A stretch of 64,000 nucleotides of DNA from a virus (IMGVR_UViG_3300032297_000368:1-64000); one strand, 5' to 3'; positions 6,235 to 13,942 are shown, counted from the first letter of the stretch. Numbers and translations: made by a program. The notes: a model not told the origin generated them from the letters alone.

Positions 6235-6951
6235 ATGGATCCAATATCAGCATTTGCAGCAGCACAAACAGCCATTGGTTTAATACGCAAAGGCGTGGAG
6301 TTTTACAAGGAATGCAAAAGCACTGGCTCTGATGTTATGGAAATTACTAGTGAGGTCACAGACCACATTGGTAAATTTATGGCTGCCTCTGATGTAGTTA
6401 AAGAGGCAGCCGAGAAGGCAAAGACTGAAGTGCCGAAGAAAGGTAAATCAGTAAATGCACAGGCACTAGAAAATGTAATGATGGCAAGACAAATATTTCA
6501 AGCAGAGACAGAATTGCGTGAAATGTTAATTTATCAAGCACCTGGTCTTGGTGCAATATGGACTGAATTTGAAAAAGAACGAGCCAGATTAAAAAAGGTA
6601 CAAGAGCAACAAGAAATAGAAGAGAAAGAAGAAAATGAAAGATTAGAGCGTGTTGCTGCAGCAAAGGCCAAAAGGCGTAGAGAAGCTCTAAAGAACTTAA
6701 TAGATGAATCGGTAATTGGTGTTGCGGTACTATTGGTGATTGTATTCTATCTTGGCATGTTATATCTGGTTGTAGAGTATAGAAGAGAACATTATCCAGA
6801 ATATGGCGATAAGATTATACCTCAACTACAACCAAATTGGAAACAATATGAGATTGATTATATGAAACAACTACTAGAAGAGAGGGAAGAAAGATTGAGG
6901 CAACTAGAAGAACTCAATCGTCTTCCTTCAGAGACAGTAAATACTCCATAA
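6235..6951 (+). CDS. Coiled-coil membrane protein of T4-like aquatic phages (238 aa)
   Basis: It begins MDPISAFAAAQTAIGLIRKG, an amphipathic start shared by conserved proteins of marine T4-like phages as I recall them. Residues 110-152 form a very charged coiled coil, followed by one strong membrane helix around 160-182 and a second charged coil. The layout suggests a membrane-anchored rod. No clear ribosome-binding site is present, and the 3' end overlaps the convergent gene at 6914 by 38 bases. Confidence 0.6.
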   Translation: MDPISAFAAAQTAIGLIRKGVEFYKECKSTGSDVMEITSEVTDHIGKFMAASDVVKEAAEKAKTEVPKKGKSVNAQALENVMMARQIFQAETELREMLIYQAPGLGAIWTEFEKERARLKKVQEQQEIEEKEENERLERVAAAKAKRRREALKNLIDESVIGVAVLLVIVFYLGMLYLVVEYRREHYPEYGDKIIPQLQPNWKQYEIDYMKQLLEEREERLRQLEELNRLPSETVNTP

Positions 6952-7129
6952 CCTTTGTCATTGCATCATCTTTGTTCCTTGCCAAGACTTTGAACTTGGC
7001 AAGGTGGTCTTTGTTTATCGACATATCAAAAGGCACAACGCCATTGAACTGTAGTGGTGCATTCAACTGTATAGTCACAGTAAAATAGTCCATGCCTTTT
7101 ATATTATCTAATAATTGTTTTATTTCCAT
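6914..7129 (-). CDS. Small hypothetical protein (71 aa)
   Basis: It reads MEIKQLLDNIKGMDYFTVTI and has a beta-alpha pattern with NKDDAMTKVMEYLLSL at the end. It overlaps the start of nothing on its own strand but its last 13 codons overlap the convergent plus-strand gene. Similar small proteins occur in T4-like phages; no activity known. Confidence 0.65.
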   Translation of the reverse strand: MEIKQLLDNIKGMDYFTVTIQLNAPLQFNGVVPFDMSINKDHLAKFKVLARNKDDAMTKVMEYLLSLKEDD

Positions 7130-7476
7130 GTGCCATCCGACATCATTCTAAGTAATTGCACATCATCATTAGGCACAAGAAAACACCTTGCATGATATGT
7201 TCTCTCGAATCCTAATTGATTATCCATGTAAGTAAAATCGATAAGTTTATTATCTATCATCTGTTCAGCCAATGCTATTGCCAATTGTCTTTTCAGTACA
7301 TCAGCGTCAGGCATACCACCTTTTTTAGACATTGTATTAACATCTATAATTTGCTTAGTATGAACCATTTTACCTTGAATTATGTATTGCTTGGCAACCC
7401 ATTCATTCTTATTATACACATCATGGCCTATACCGCCACCACCTGTACCACCTATTGCAAAACTTTGTACAGCCAT
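7120..7476 (-). CDS. Conserved phage protein with glycine-rich N-terminus (118 aa)
   Basis: The N-terminus MAVQSFAIGGTGGGGIGHDV is unusually glycine-rich, followed by a compact alpha/beta part that includes ALAEQMIDNKLIDFTYMDN. It overlaps the next start by ten bases. Glycine-rich arms of this kind are common in virion proteins, but no family can be named. Confidence 0.65.
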   Translation of the reverse strand: MAVQSFAIGGTGGGGIGHDVYNKNEWVAKQYIIQGKMVHTKQIIDVNTMSKKGGMPDADVLKRQLAIALAEQMIDNKLIDFTYMDNQLGFERTYHARCFLVPNDDVQLLRMMSDGTWK

Positions 7477-7479
7477 AAT

Positions 7480-8112
7480 TTACTCCTTCAAATGTAAAGA
7501 ATTTAAAAATAAAGCATCGGCTTCTTCTTCATTACCAATCATTCCAACTGGAAATGTATTAAATGCTAAACTAATTCTAGTATCTTCATTCACAGTATTA
7601 TACACCATGTGCATCAAACTTGATGGAAATAATAATAAATCTCCTGTAGCTACAGGCAACCACCATGATGTAGAATTCCAATGATTAAAAGTTTCTGGAT
7701 TTATTAATATTTGTCTATACACATCATTGAGAAAATATATCTTATCTAACTCAGGATCAGCATTAATATAAAATACACCCGAAATATAACTATTTGGATG
7801 GCAGTGTCGATGGTGATTTTCACCTGTATTGGTGTAGTTTAACCAAGATTGCGTAATACGTAAAGACACCTTATCACTGGCACATACAACATTTTTTAAA
7901 TAATAACTTACATTCTCTTCTATGAATTTTTTTATCCTACTCATTTCTGGGTGTTTCAAAATATATGTGTCTTTTGAAACCTTATGTGTACCATCGAGTA
8001 CAGTTTTACCAGCATGTAATTGAATAAAATCATTTTCTTTCTTATTGAAAGTGGTTTTAAATTTATTCGACAATACAGGCGTAGGGAATAATGATTGTAA
8101 CCGAGCGGTCAT
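7480..8112 (-). CDS. 2-oxoglutarate/Fe(II)-dependent oxygenase (210 aa)
   Basis: The jelly-roll core is visible from HHRHCHPNSYISGVFYI (about 100-116), which supplies the first Fe ligands, to SSLMHMVYNTVNEDTRISLA (about 164-183), which carries the distal His and the Arg that binds 2-oxoglutarate. This matches the phage 2OG-Fe(II)_Oxy_5 type. Substrate unknown; in phages these are suspected to hydroxylate proteins or modify nucleic acid. It lies with two other oxygenases and a rubredoxin-like gene. Confidence 0.85.
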   Translation of the reverse strand: MTARLQSLFPTPVLSNKFKTTFNKKENDFIQLHAGKTVLDGTHKVSKDTYILKHPEMSRIKKFIEENVSYYLKNVVCASDKVSLRITQSWLNYTNTGENHHRHCHPNSYISGVFYINADPELDKIYFLNDVYRQILINPETFNHWNSTSWWLPVATGDLLLFPSSLMHMVYNTVNEDTRISLAFNTFPVGMIGNEEEADALFLNSLHLKE

Positions 8113-8115
8113 TAA

Positions 8116-8259
8116 TTAAAATTCTTTATAAACTTCACGTGCATCACTACCACATTCAGGACAATTTGCATACTTTGGCAAATCATCTAATAATCCATCC
8201 ACATTTTCATCATGTATATGGCCACATACTTCACAAACATATTGCTTTAATTCACTCAT
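8116..8259 (-). CDS. Rubredoxin-like protein (47 aa)
   Basis: ATG at 8259 has AAGGAGATAG upstream. The protein has YVCEVCGHIHDE near the N-terminus and ANCPECGSDA near the C-terminus, two CxxCG knuckles spaced as in rubredoxin. The usual Trp before the second knuckle is replaced (KYANCPEC), and the length is close to the 45-54 aa of rubredoxins. It could bind one Fe as a one-electron carrier, or Zn. Its place between two oxygenase genes suggests a redox partner, which is an inference. Confidence 0.75.
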   Translation of the reverse strand: MSELKQYVCEVCGHIHDENVDGLLDDLPKYANCPECGSDAREVYKEF

Positions 8260-8276
8260 AACTATCTCCTTAAAAA

Positions 8277-8891
8277 TTATAAAATTACCTTATGTGGACA
8301 CAAATCAACAGTGATTGTAATTCTTTCATCGTGTCCTGTGTATCTAGAAACCTCATGCCATACGTGGTTGGGACAAATTACCATTCTATTTCTTTTAGTC
8401 TCCACACTAATCGTTCTTTCTTCTTGAAAATTAAACAAACCCGAAAAACTAGGATCATGAAGTATTAAACTTCCACCTTCTTTATCATTATCCACATCTG
8501 TCAGATAAAAAATACCAAAAGCATCAACGGATTGATTATGATTATGTAATGCCTTATGATCTCCATTTCTCATGAAAGGTAATTTACCAGAGTATTCATC
8601 AACTCTATCATCTATACATTCTCTGGTCAATTCATTACTATCATAAGAACTAGCCAATTCATAAAAACAATCAACAAACATTTCTCTCAATTCTACCAAT
8701 TCGGGAAATTGAATTAAGTTTTCTTTCTTAAAAAGATTTATACTATTATTTCCCGTCAAAGAGTAATCTTGTTTTTCTGCTTGAATTGATTTAAATATAG
8801 ACTTGACTATGAATTCTAAATTTTGTGACCATTCTTCACTCTTATCATAATCTTTAATTAGAATTCTAGTGGGGAAAATTGTTTTAATCAT
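8277..8891 (-). CDS. 2-oxoglutarate/Fe(II)-dependent oxygenase (204 aa)
   Basis: HNHNQSVDAFGIFYLTDV (about 116-133) and CPNHVWHEVSRYTGHDERIT (about 172-191) give the His/Asp, distal His and Arg pattern of the double-stranded beta-helix oxygenases. The N-terminal part is helical. It is distinct enough from the protein at 7480 to be an old duplication or separate acquisition. Overlaps the next gene by four bases. Confidence 0.8.
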   Translation of the reverse strand: MIKTIFPTRILIKDYDKSEEWSQNLEFIVKSIFKSIQAEKQDYSLTGNNSINLFKKENLIQFPELVELREMFVDCFYELASSYDSNELTRECIDDRVDEYSGKLPFMRNGDHKALHNHNQSVDAFGIFYLTDVDNDKEGGSLILHDPSFSGLFNFQEERTISVETKRNRMVICPNHVWHEVSRYTGHDERITITVDLCPHKVIL

Positions 8892-9130
8892 GAAATTCTA
8901 TCACGAAGTTTTATGCCTACCCATGTACCACAAAAAGCACCTAAACAGGCAGGAATTAATAACCAATGATTGGCAGTGTATTCAATGACAGCAAAACTGG
9001 CAACCAACCACATAGCAGCACCCCAAAAACTGGCTTTCAAAGCACTACTCTCAGTCACAGATTTTAGGTAATATACGTAAAATATATCAACAAAAAATAT
9101 GGCAATGAAAGTAAAAATAAACTCAAACAT
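8888..9130 (-). CDS. Small multi-pass membrane protein (80 aa)
   Basis: Three hydrophobic segments are visible (about 3-20, 35-50 and 56-73) separated by short polar turns, with a basic end KLRDRIS. The pattern YVYYLKSVTE then alternating small/aromatic helices resembles short integral membrane proteins common in phages of freshwater and marine bacteria. Function unknown. Confidence 0.65.
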   Translation of the reverse strand: MFEFIFTFIAIFFVDIFYVYYLKSVTESSALKASFWGAAMWLVASFAVIEYTANHWLLIPACLGAFCGTWVGIKLRDRIS

Positions 9131-9144
9131 AACAACTCCAATAA

Positions 9145-9218
9145 TGGTGCCCTTTGACAGAATTGAACTGCCAATTGATGATTACAAATCAACCGTTATA
9201 CCATTTAACTAAAAGGGC
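9145..9218 (-). tRNA. tRNA-Thr (anticodon UGU), CCA encoded
   Basis: The minus strand folds into a full cloverleaf of 74 nt: acceptor GCCCTTT/AAAGGGC, D stem GTTA/TAAC, anticodon loop TTTGTAA, T stem GGCAG/CTGTC with loop TTCAATT, and an encoded ACCA end. The anticodon stem has one T-T mismatch. The anticodon TGT reads ACA (and ACG by wobble), fitting an AT-rich phage. No other tRNA was seen in the window. Confidence 0.92.
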
Positions 9219-9227
9219 TATAAACTA

Positions 9228-9827
9228 CTACTTAATTTTTTCCGAATTGTAGTGCAACCATCCTGTTACTATGTATTTCTCTTGATTAGATGGTATGCCT
9301 CTATGAGTAAATGTCCAATCACAACCCCAAATCAAAGTCAGTCCTTTCTCAGGCTTTACTTTGACACCTTGATGAAGAAATTCAGTTTCTCCATCCATAT
9401 ACACATCATTTAAATATGTCATGAATACTAAATGCCTTGCACTAAGAGGAAATTCATCTGTACCTCTTTCAGTGTGCCATTTAAAATATCCACCATTCGG
9501 CGGATAATACTGAATTTTAGTAACTTCTCTATCTAAAAATGGTGAATACTTATTACATGCTGGATACTTCTTTATGTACTCATCAACAACAGGTGACAAT
9601 TGAGCATAATATTTTTTCAACATAAAATCGCTGTTGTTTAAAAATAATTCTCTAGATATTTTTACCGAAGTATCTACAGTTGCTCCTTTGTTTGGTATAT
9701 TAACCTCACCATCAAAAACATCGGGAGATTGTTTCATATAATCAATAATTTCATCACAAAATTTAGTATCGTCAGCATACCAACCACAGATAAAATTATT
9801 TAAACTATTGACACCATGTTCTCTCAT
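9228..9827 (-). CDS. Prolyl-4-hydroxylase-type 2OG/Fe(II) oxygenase (199 aa)
   Basis: The C-terminal half has YFKWHTERGTD (first His and acidic ligand), then a beta core TYLNDVYMDGETEFL, and THRGIPSNQEKYIVTGWLHY with the distal His and the Lys that holds 2-oxoglutarate. This is the P4Hc arrangement. Phage P4H-like proteins are common and their substrates are usually unknown; one virion or host protein is possible. No strong ribosome-binding site precedes the ATG. Confidence 0.85.
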   Translation of the reverse strand: MREHGVNSLNNFICGWYADDTKFCDEIIDYMKQSPDVFDGEVNIPNKGATVDTSVKISRELFLNNSDFMLKKYYAQLSPVVDEYIKKYPACNKYSPFLDREVTKIQYYPPNGGYFKWHTERGTDEFPLSARHLVFMTYLNDVYMDGETEFLHQGVKVKPEKGLTLIWGCDWTFTHRGIPSNQEKYIVTGWLHYNSEKIK

Positions 9828-9845
9828 ATTATTTAATCAAATAGA

Positions 9846-10568
9846 TTATAAACTATTACTCAATATCTTATCAGCAACAACTTCTACCACGTGTCGATTC
9901 TTATAACCTAAGAACACAACAGTATATTCATTATCATCCTTCTTAACAAACATTACAAGACATTTGCCAGCAGGACTTGTAGTGCCTGTTTTAGATATTT
10001 CTATCGTATCGAATTTCTGTAGCAATGCCTTATTGGTATTATTAATTTGCGCCTTCTTTATATTGTACACACTTGTTGATGTAATTTTTCTTATTATATC
10101 ATAAGTGTACGCATGAAACAATAGTATAGACAAATCTTTTGCCGTACTAACATTATGTTCACCTATACCTGAAGGATCAACAAAATTTGTTTCTCTCATA
10201 TTTAAAACCTTGGCAATGATATTCATTTCTGCTATGAATTTATCTCTACCACCAATGTGATTCTTTGCCAATATTTCTGCCGCTTTGTTATTACTTTTCA
10301 CTAACATCAAGGTCAATAACTGTTCTCTTGTTGCCTTCTTACGGAAGAACGGTATGCCACCAACAATTAATTCTTCATCTAATGGCGCACCGCTCTGTAT
10401 CACCGTAATTGCCGTCATTAATTTAGTTACACTGGCAATTGGCCTCACATACGAGGCATTCTCTTCTATTACTACTCTATCTTTCGTTATATTGTAAACG
10501 TATGTTGTCTCCGCAAAAGATAATTCACTAACTGCCAATAATATAATAAGGGTTAAAGCTCTTATCAT
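9846..10568 (-). CDS. D-alanyl-D-alanine peptidase, S11 family (PBP7-like)
   Basis: A signal peptide (residues 1-19, MIRALTLIILLAVSELSFA) leads to the three active-site motifs of S11 serine peptidases: SVTK (46-49), SNN (92-94) and KTG (193-195). The length, about 220 aa mature, suits the PBP7/PbpG type of D,D-endopeptidase or a short carboxypeptidase rather than PBP5. It should act in the periplasm on murein cross-links or stem peptides. It begins a run of exported or surface-active genes to 16061. Confidence 0.88.
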   Translation of the reverse strand: MIRALTLIILLAVSELSFAETTYVYNITKDRVVIEENASYVRPIASVTKLMTAITVIQSGAPLDEELIVGGIPFFRKKATREQLLTLMLVKSNNKAAEILAKNHIGGRDKFIAEMNIIAKVLNMRETNFVDPSGIGEHNVSTAKDLSILLFHAYTYDIIRKITSTSVYNIKKAQINNTNKALLQKFDTIEISKTGTTSPAGKCLVMFVKKDDNEYTVVFLGYKNRHVVEVVADKILSNSL

Positions 10569-10591
10569 ATTACTCCTATTTTACTACAGTA

Positions 10592-10855
10592 CTATGTTTC
10601 CTGTAATTTTACTTGATTAAATCGTTTCTCTTGTATGGTTATTTCACCATCCGCCTTTCGAGGATTCATACACATGTAGCAATGAGGTTCACCACAATTC
10701 AGAATATGCTTCTTATGATTCCTATGTGGTTGATCGATATATTTCCACTTACTATCTGCATGATACGCTTTTGCTATATTCACCTGCTTTTTTATTTTTG
10801 TTTCAGTGTCATGAATACGTTTTGAATGTTTCAACTTATGATCTTCATGTGACAT
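10592..10855 (-). CDS. Small Cys/His-rich protein (87 aa)
   Basis: The basic N-terminus is followed by NCGEPHCYMCMNPRKADG and TIQEKRF, a motif seen in small phage and bacterial proteins of unknown role. Three cysteines and neighbouring histidines could bind zinc. It is placed between the exported peptidase and a nucleotidase-like gene. Confidence 0.7.
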   Translation of the reverse strand: MSHEDHKLKHSKRIHDTETKIKKQVNIAKAYHADSKWKYIDQPHRNHKKHILNCGEPHCYMCMNPRKADGEITIQEKRFNQVKLQET

Positions 10856-10869
10856 AGCATCTCCTTTGG

Positions 10870-11385
10870 TTATCTGAGGAGCATTGGCTGCTCCTTATCT
10901 ACAGCATGGTACAACAAATCAATCGTTTTTGCAAAATCTCCTTGATGAAAAATAGCAATACCGCCAGCAACAACCCACTCTTGAACGTTTGATGGTTTAT
11001 CATCGATCAAGATATCACCAGCAGTTTTAAACCACTTTTGTTTATCTCTCGAAAAGGGGCCGAAATTAATAGGTACACCTGGAAAATGCCTAGCCAACCA
11101 AGCAGTTTTATCGTCACGTGCTGTTGGCATTGTACTTTCACGTGGCAGTGCAGTTAAAAACTCCACATCAAAACGAGTAGAGAATGAAAGTGCAGCTGCA
11201 ACTAATAGTTCTGAATCCTCGATCATATCTAATTGATCGTAAAAATTAGGTATTGCTGCGACTTGTGCCCATTCTGTTGATGTTAAATCAGATACACCCC
11301 AACCGATTTTACGGCCGAGCAGATTCGATACGAACTTATCAAAGTCCGCAACTACACCATCCATATCAATATAAATCTTTTTCAC
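10870..11385 (-). CDS. HAD-family 5'(3')-deoxyribonucleotidase-like protein
   Basis: The catalytic motif I is KKIYIDMDGVVADFD right at the N-terminus, and DILIDDKPSNV supplies the later acidic motif. This is the layout of small 5'(3')-deoxyribonucleotidases. GGAG lies five bases before a GTG at 11385, which I take as the start; longer ATG starts would run back over the upstream gene. It likely dephosphorylates nucleoside monophosphates, though phosphatase substrates cannot be read from sequence. Confidence 0.8.
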   Translation of the reverse strand: MKKIYIDMDGVVADFDKFVSNLLGRKIGWGVSDLTSTEWAQVAAIPNFYDQLDMIEDSELLVAAALSFSTRFDVEFLTALPRESTMPTARDDKTAWLARHFPGVPINFGPFSRDKQKWFKTAGDILIDDKPSNVQEWVVAGGIAIFHQGDFAKTIDLLYHAVDKEQPMLLR

Positions 11386-11386
11386 A

Positions 11387-11737
11387 TCATCTCCAATCAT
11401 CATCAACTGATTGCCAGTGGTCGCCACCAACAATAAAATCTTTTTCTGTATTTACGAATATTCTATCAAAGTCTGGTATTTGTATATCATAATCTTCTGA
11501 AGTTAATGATTCTACTTCTGCACCTTGACGTAATAATACCGCATTCTTAGTAAACCTTTTTGTCTGAGCAATTGCCTCAGGTGTTAAGTGATGTTCTTTC
11601 ATTTTTTGACTACGAACTTTTTTGTCCTCGTCACTATGAACTCTCACGTTACCGCAAGAGGCAGAGCAATATTGGCCACGTTTACGGTGTAAAGTACCGC
11701 AACGTGGACATTCTTTTTCTCTATAAACACCAGCCAA
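11387..11737 (-). CDS. Zinc-finger phage protein (116 aa)
   Basis: CPRCGTLHRKRGQYCSASCG near the N-terminus is a four-cysteine zinc knuckle of a type seen in phage and HNH-associated proteins. The rest is charged and not recognisable. The start appears to be TTG at 11737, with GGAG seven bases upstream; no ATG lies in a better place. It is first after the promoter at 11757-11784. Confidence 0.7.
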   Translation of the reverse strand: MAGVYREKECPRCGTLHRKRGQYCSASCGNVRVHSDEDKKVRSQKMKEHHLTPEAIAQTKRFTKNAVLLRQGAEVESLTSEDYDIQIPDFDRIFVNTEKDFIVGGDHWQSVDDDWR

Positions 11738-11756
11738 TTACCGACTCCAGATAATA

Positions 11757-11784
11757 ATTATAACATAGACAAGGAATAAGTCAA
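11757..11784 (-). promoter_or_regulatory. Sigma70-type early promoter
   Basis: TTGACT (11779-11784) and TATAAT (11757-11762) are 16 bases apart and the spacer begins TATTCC, as in the left-end promoters. It should drive the zinc-finger protein, the nucleotidase-like gene and possibly the peptidase gene. Confidence 0.78.
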
Positions 11785-11804
11785 CCTTGTCATTCTGTTA
11801 ATAT

Positions 11805-12026
11805 TTATTGCAACTCTGATAACATTCTGGAAGGGTCTAAGGATGTGATAAAATTGATTTGATTACAGGCTTCAGTCTCACCATCACAATAACGAACCAC
11901 AGTCTGTCCTGTATAGCTGGATACGAAAGTGAGTAGTACGTAATGGTCTTCAAGAACTGAAAACTTTACGTACCACCCATTTCTTTTAACAGTATCCCAT
12001 GATTTGAGATTACTTCTTGTTTCCAT
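11805..12026 (-). CDS. Small hypothetical protein (73 aa)
   Basis: I choose the ATG at 12026 (METRSNLKSWDTVKRNGWYV); a longer frame to 12065 would overlap the upstream gene deeply. The sequence is beta-rich with two cysteines and ends DPSRMLSELQ. No family known. Confidence 0.55.
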   Translation of the reverse strand: METRSNLKSWDTVKRNGWYVKFSVLEDHYVLLTFVSSYTGQTVVRYCDGETEACNQINFITSLDPSRMLSELQ

Positions 12027-12261
12027 AAACTTCCGGCATTTTAAAGTCAATTGCTTCTTTTGCATGATGTCCTAACCCCACTACAAATTTTTCTGCTTCT
12101 TTTGTATATGTAGTAAAAAAGGAATATGTAGCATGATCTAGTGCTTTGGTGTAACTCTTATAACCTTCAACTTTAAGGTCTACAAAGGCCTTTAGAAAAT
12201 CTTTTTGACGTTTTACAACTTCGTCCATCGTTGGTGTTGGTGCGTATGGATACATTAACAT
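12010..12261 (-). CDS. Helical protein, faintly phasin-like (83 aa)
   Basis: AAGGAGATTATT precedes the ATG at 12261. After a proline-rich start (MLMYPYAPTPTMDEVV) the rest is amphipathic helix with aromatic residues (HATYSFFTTYTKEAEKFV). That composition recalls phasins and other surface-binding helical proteins, but resemblance is weak. It lies behind the ACTAAATA box at 12288-12295. Confidence 0.6.
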   Translation of the reverse strand: MLMYPYAPTPTMDEVVKRQKDFLKAFVDLKVEGYKSYTKALDHATYSFFTTYTKEAEKFVVGLGHHAKEAIDFKMPEVYGNKK

Positions 12262-12287
12262 AATAATCTCCTTAAAAATATATAATC

Positions 12288-12295
12288 TATTTAGT
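12288..12295 (-). promoter_or_regulatory. Late-promoter-like box ACTAAATA
   Basis: The minus strand reads AAATATACTAAATAGAT across 12285-12301. The same 17 bases occur at 37432-37448, again just upstream of a gene. ACTAAATA differs from the late box TATAAATA at the first three positions only (ACT versus TAT), sharing AAATA. A weak TTGACT/TAAAAT pair (12321-12326 and 12298-12303) overlaps it. Confidence 0.5.
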
Positions 12296-12318
12296 ATATT
12301 TTATATTGCATTGCAACA

Positions 12319-12738
12319 TTAGTCAAGATTAAATGCATCTTTGAGACTCAAGTTTGCCTTACGTATCTTACACGACACCCATTGATTATAGTAGGATGGA
12401 TTTAGAAGTGCATGGCGACTGAATATCTCCCATGTTTCCCAATAGGCACATTCTGATCTAGTCTTGCATAGGTGTAATATTTCTCTCACATACTCATCTT
12501 CTTTACCTTTAACTTCTTCAGCCAATTCAGCATTAGAACCATAATAGTCCAACCAATCAGATTGTACTCTGATCTTTTTCTTCTTACCTTTTACTTGTTT
12601 TGTTTTAGATTTGGTGAAGAACTTCTTACCAATGTATCTACGACCAGTGGATGAATGAGTTATTAAGTAAACGAATCCAAAATAACCTTCAGCATCCTCT
12701 GGTGTAAACTCTTGAGCTGTATTATAAAAATACCACAT
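12319..12738 (-). CDS. GIY-YIG-like putative endonuclease (139 aa)
   Basis: The N-terminal segment YFGFVYLITHSSTGRRYIGKK has the GIY-YIG strand pattern, with FVYLI and RRYIGK in place of GIY and YIG. SDWLDYYGSNAEL and a conserved ARxxE-like WETWEIF follow. Proteins of this type are annotated in many T4-like phages as Seg-like or GIY-YIG nucleases. Whether it cuts DNA is not shown. TAATG overlap with the next gene. Confidence 0.7.
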   Translation of the reverse strand: MWYFYNTAQEFTPEDAEGYFGFVYLITHSSTGRRYIGKKFFTKSKTKQVKGKKKKIRVQSDWLDYYGSNAELAEEVKGKEDEYVREILHLCKTRSECAYWETWEIFSRHALLNPSYYNQWVSCKIRKANLSLKDAFNLD

Positions 12739-13484
12739 TACCAGCTCTTCGATTTCTCGATAGCTGTATCTTTTAATGTAGGGTTAAAATTAATACCACT
12801 AACCATTTCAACTTCAGCAATCGTCACTTGATACTTAGGTAAATCTTGTACTGGCAGGTTACTATTAGGGAAAATATAGGCACTGGCCTTATTATTATTC
12901 ACATCAATAATAACTTTATACAATTTAGTAGGCACACCAACTTTATTGGCACCAATAGTTTTGTAATCTTTATCGTAGATTGGACCGGACACTACGTAAA
13001 GGTCGCCGGTGTTTAGAACGTAGTCTCGAACTTTAGTCTCCAACTGTTTCCAAATCCCCCTATTGTTATTTTGATTTTGTGGAACCATATTGGATAGAAA
13101 AAACGACTCACTCATCACGGCAGCTGACTGAGTATTGTCGCCAGCTGGTGATAAGTGTCCTCTGTCATATGGATGTCCTGCATAATCGGAAAGTAAACTT
13201 TGGTTTTGTTTTGGTATTGCTGGGTCTGGTCTAAAATCATCTTTACGTTTTGCAGTGCCTGTAATAGATTCTTTGGTTACATGTTCTAATACATAAGAGG
13301 CTGTTTTAGTTTTGTTATTATATTGCAGTGCATAGTTTAACTTACATAGATATTGCACATCAGATTCCAATAATGAACTAATTGGCGCACCATAAGGTGC
13401 AAATTGTGGACAATTATCATCAATTGGATTTGCAAAAGCATTTACACATAGTAATAGAGCAGCAATTGTTATTTTTATTTTCAT
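12738..13484 (-). CDS. Exported DNA/RNA non-specific endonuclease (NUC1/EndoG type)
   Basis: A signal peptide (MKIKITIAALLLCVNAFA, residues 1-18) precedes a nuclease whose active site is DRGHLSPAGD at 107-116, the hallmark of the beta-beta-alpha metal DNA/RNA non-specific nucleases; His110 is the general base. A downstream ESFFLSNMVPQ with NNNRGIWKQLE supplies the metal Asn. Export should place it in the periplasm. It could degrade DNA entering from other phages or scavenge nucleotides; both are inferences. Confidence 0.88.
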   Translation of the reverse strand: MKIKITIAALLLCVNAFANPIDDNCPQFAPYGAPISSLLESDVQYLCKLNYALQYNNKTKTASYVLEHVTKESITGTAKRKDDFRPDPAIPKQNQSLLSDYAGHPYDRGHLSPAGDNTQSAAVMSESFFLSNMVPQNQNNNRGIWKQLETKVRDYVLNTGDLYVVSGPIYDKDYKTIGANKVGVPTKLYKVIIDVNNNKASAYIFPNSNLPVQDLPKYQVTIAEVEMVSGINFNPTLKDTAIEKSKSW

Positions 13485-13942
13485 ACTGAGTCCTTACATA
13501 AGAGGTTATATACATCGTTTCTTGCGGTATTTTTAGTCAATACTTCTACTAGATAAGTGCCAGGTTCAAATGCATTATAAAATATAATTACACCATTTTT
13601 ATCAGTGTAAAATTCTCCAGATAAAGATACAATTGCATTATCACACATTAGAACGCCGTTAGTGTATATTCTTGCTGTAATGCCTTCTATTCCCGCAAAT
13701 CTGCGTGGTGGTTTTAGAATAGTTACAGAATGTAGTAAATATATGGATTTTTTCTCTTTTGTGAGAGATTTATCTATAAGTAAATCGAATCCTGCGGTAT
13801 CGGATACTAGTAGCCAGTCTTCTGGATTATGAATGATGGTTTGCGTACCATCTTTATTTCTAAGAAAATCTAATTCGAAATCTCCAGCCATAGTAGGCAG
13901 AGATAGTAATGCGGTTAAAAGAACAGTGAATAGGTGTTTCAT
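13481..13942 (-). CDS. Exported protein of unknown function (153 aa)
   Basis: It has a clear signal peptide (MKHLFTVLLTALLSLPTMA, 1-19) and a beta-rich mature part with a surface-adhesin-E-like look (WLLVSDTAGFDLLIDKSL), two cysteines near the end and none in the middle. It overlaps the exported nuclease start as ATGA, so the pair may be one functional unit, for example nuclease and partner. Function not known. Confidence 0.65.
   Translation of the reverse strand: MKHLFTVLLTALLSLPTMAGDFELDFLRNKDGTQTIIHNPEDWLLVSDTAGFDLLIDKSLTKEKKSIYLLHSVTILKPPRRFAGIEGITARIYTNGVLMCDNAIVSLSGEFYTDKNGVIIFYNAFEPGTYLVEVLTKNTARNDVYNLLCKDSV

Noticed and set aside
6398-6664. 88-aa minus-strand hydrophobic frame
   Set aside because: Antisense shadow of the charged coiled-coil protein at 6235-6951; its Leu/Phe richness is a by-product of Lys/Glu codons.
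12010-12261. Phasin annotation
   Set aside because: Helical aromatic composition is suggestive only; no motif supports polyhydroxyalkanoate binding.
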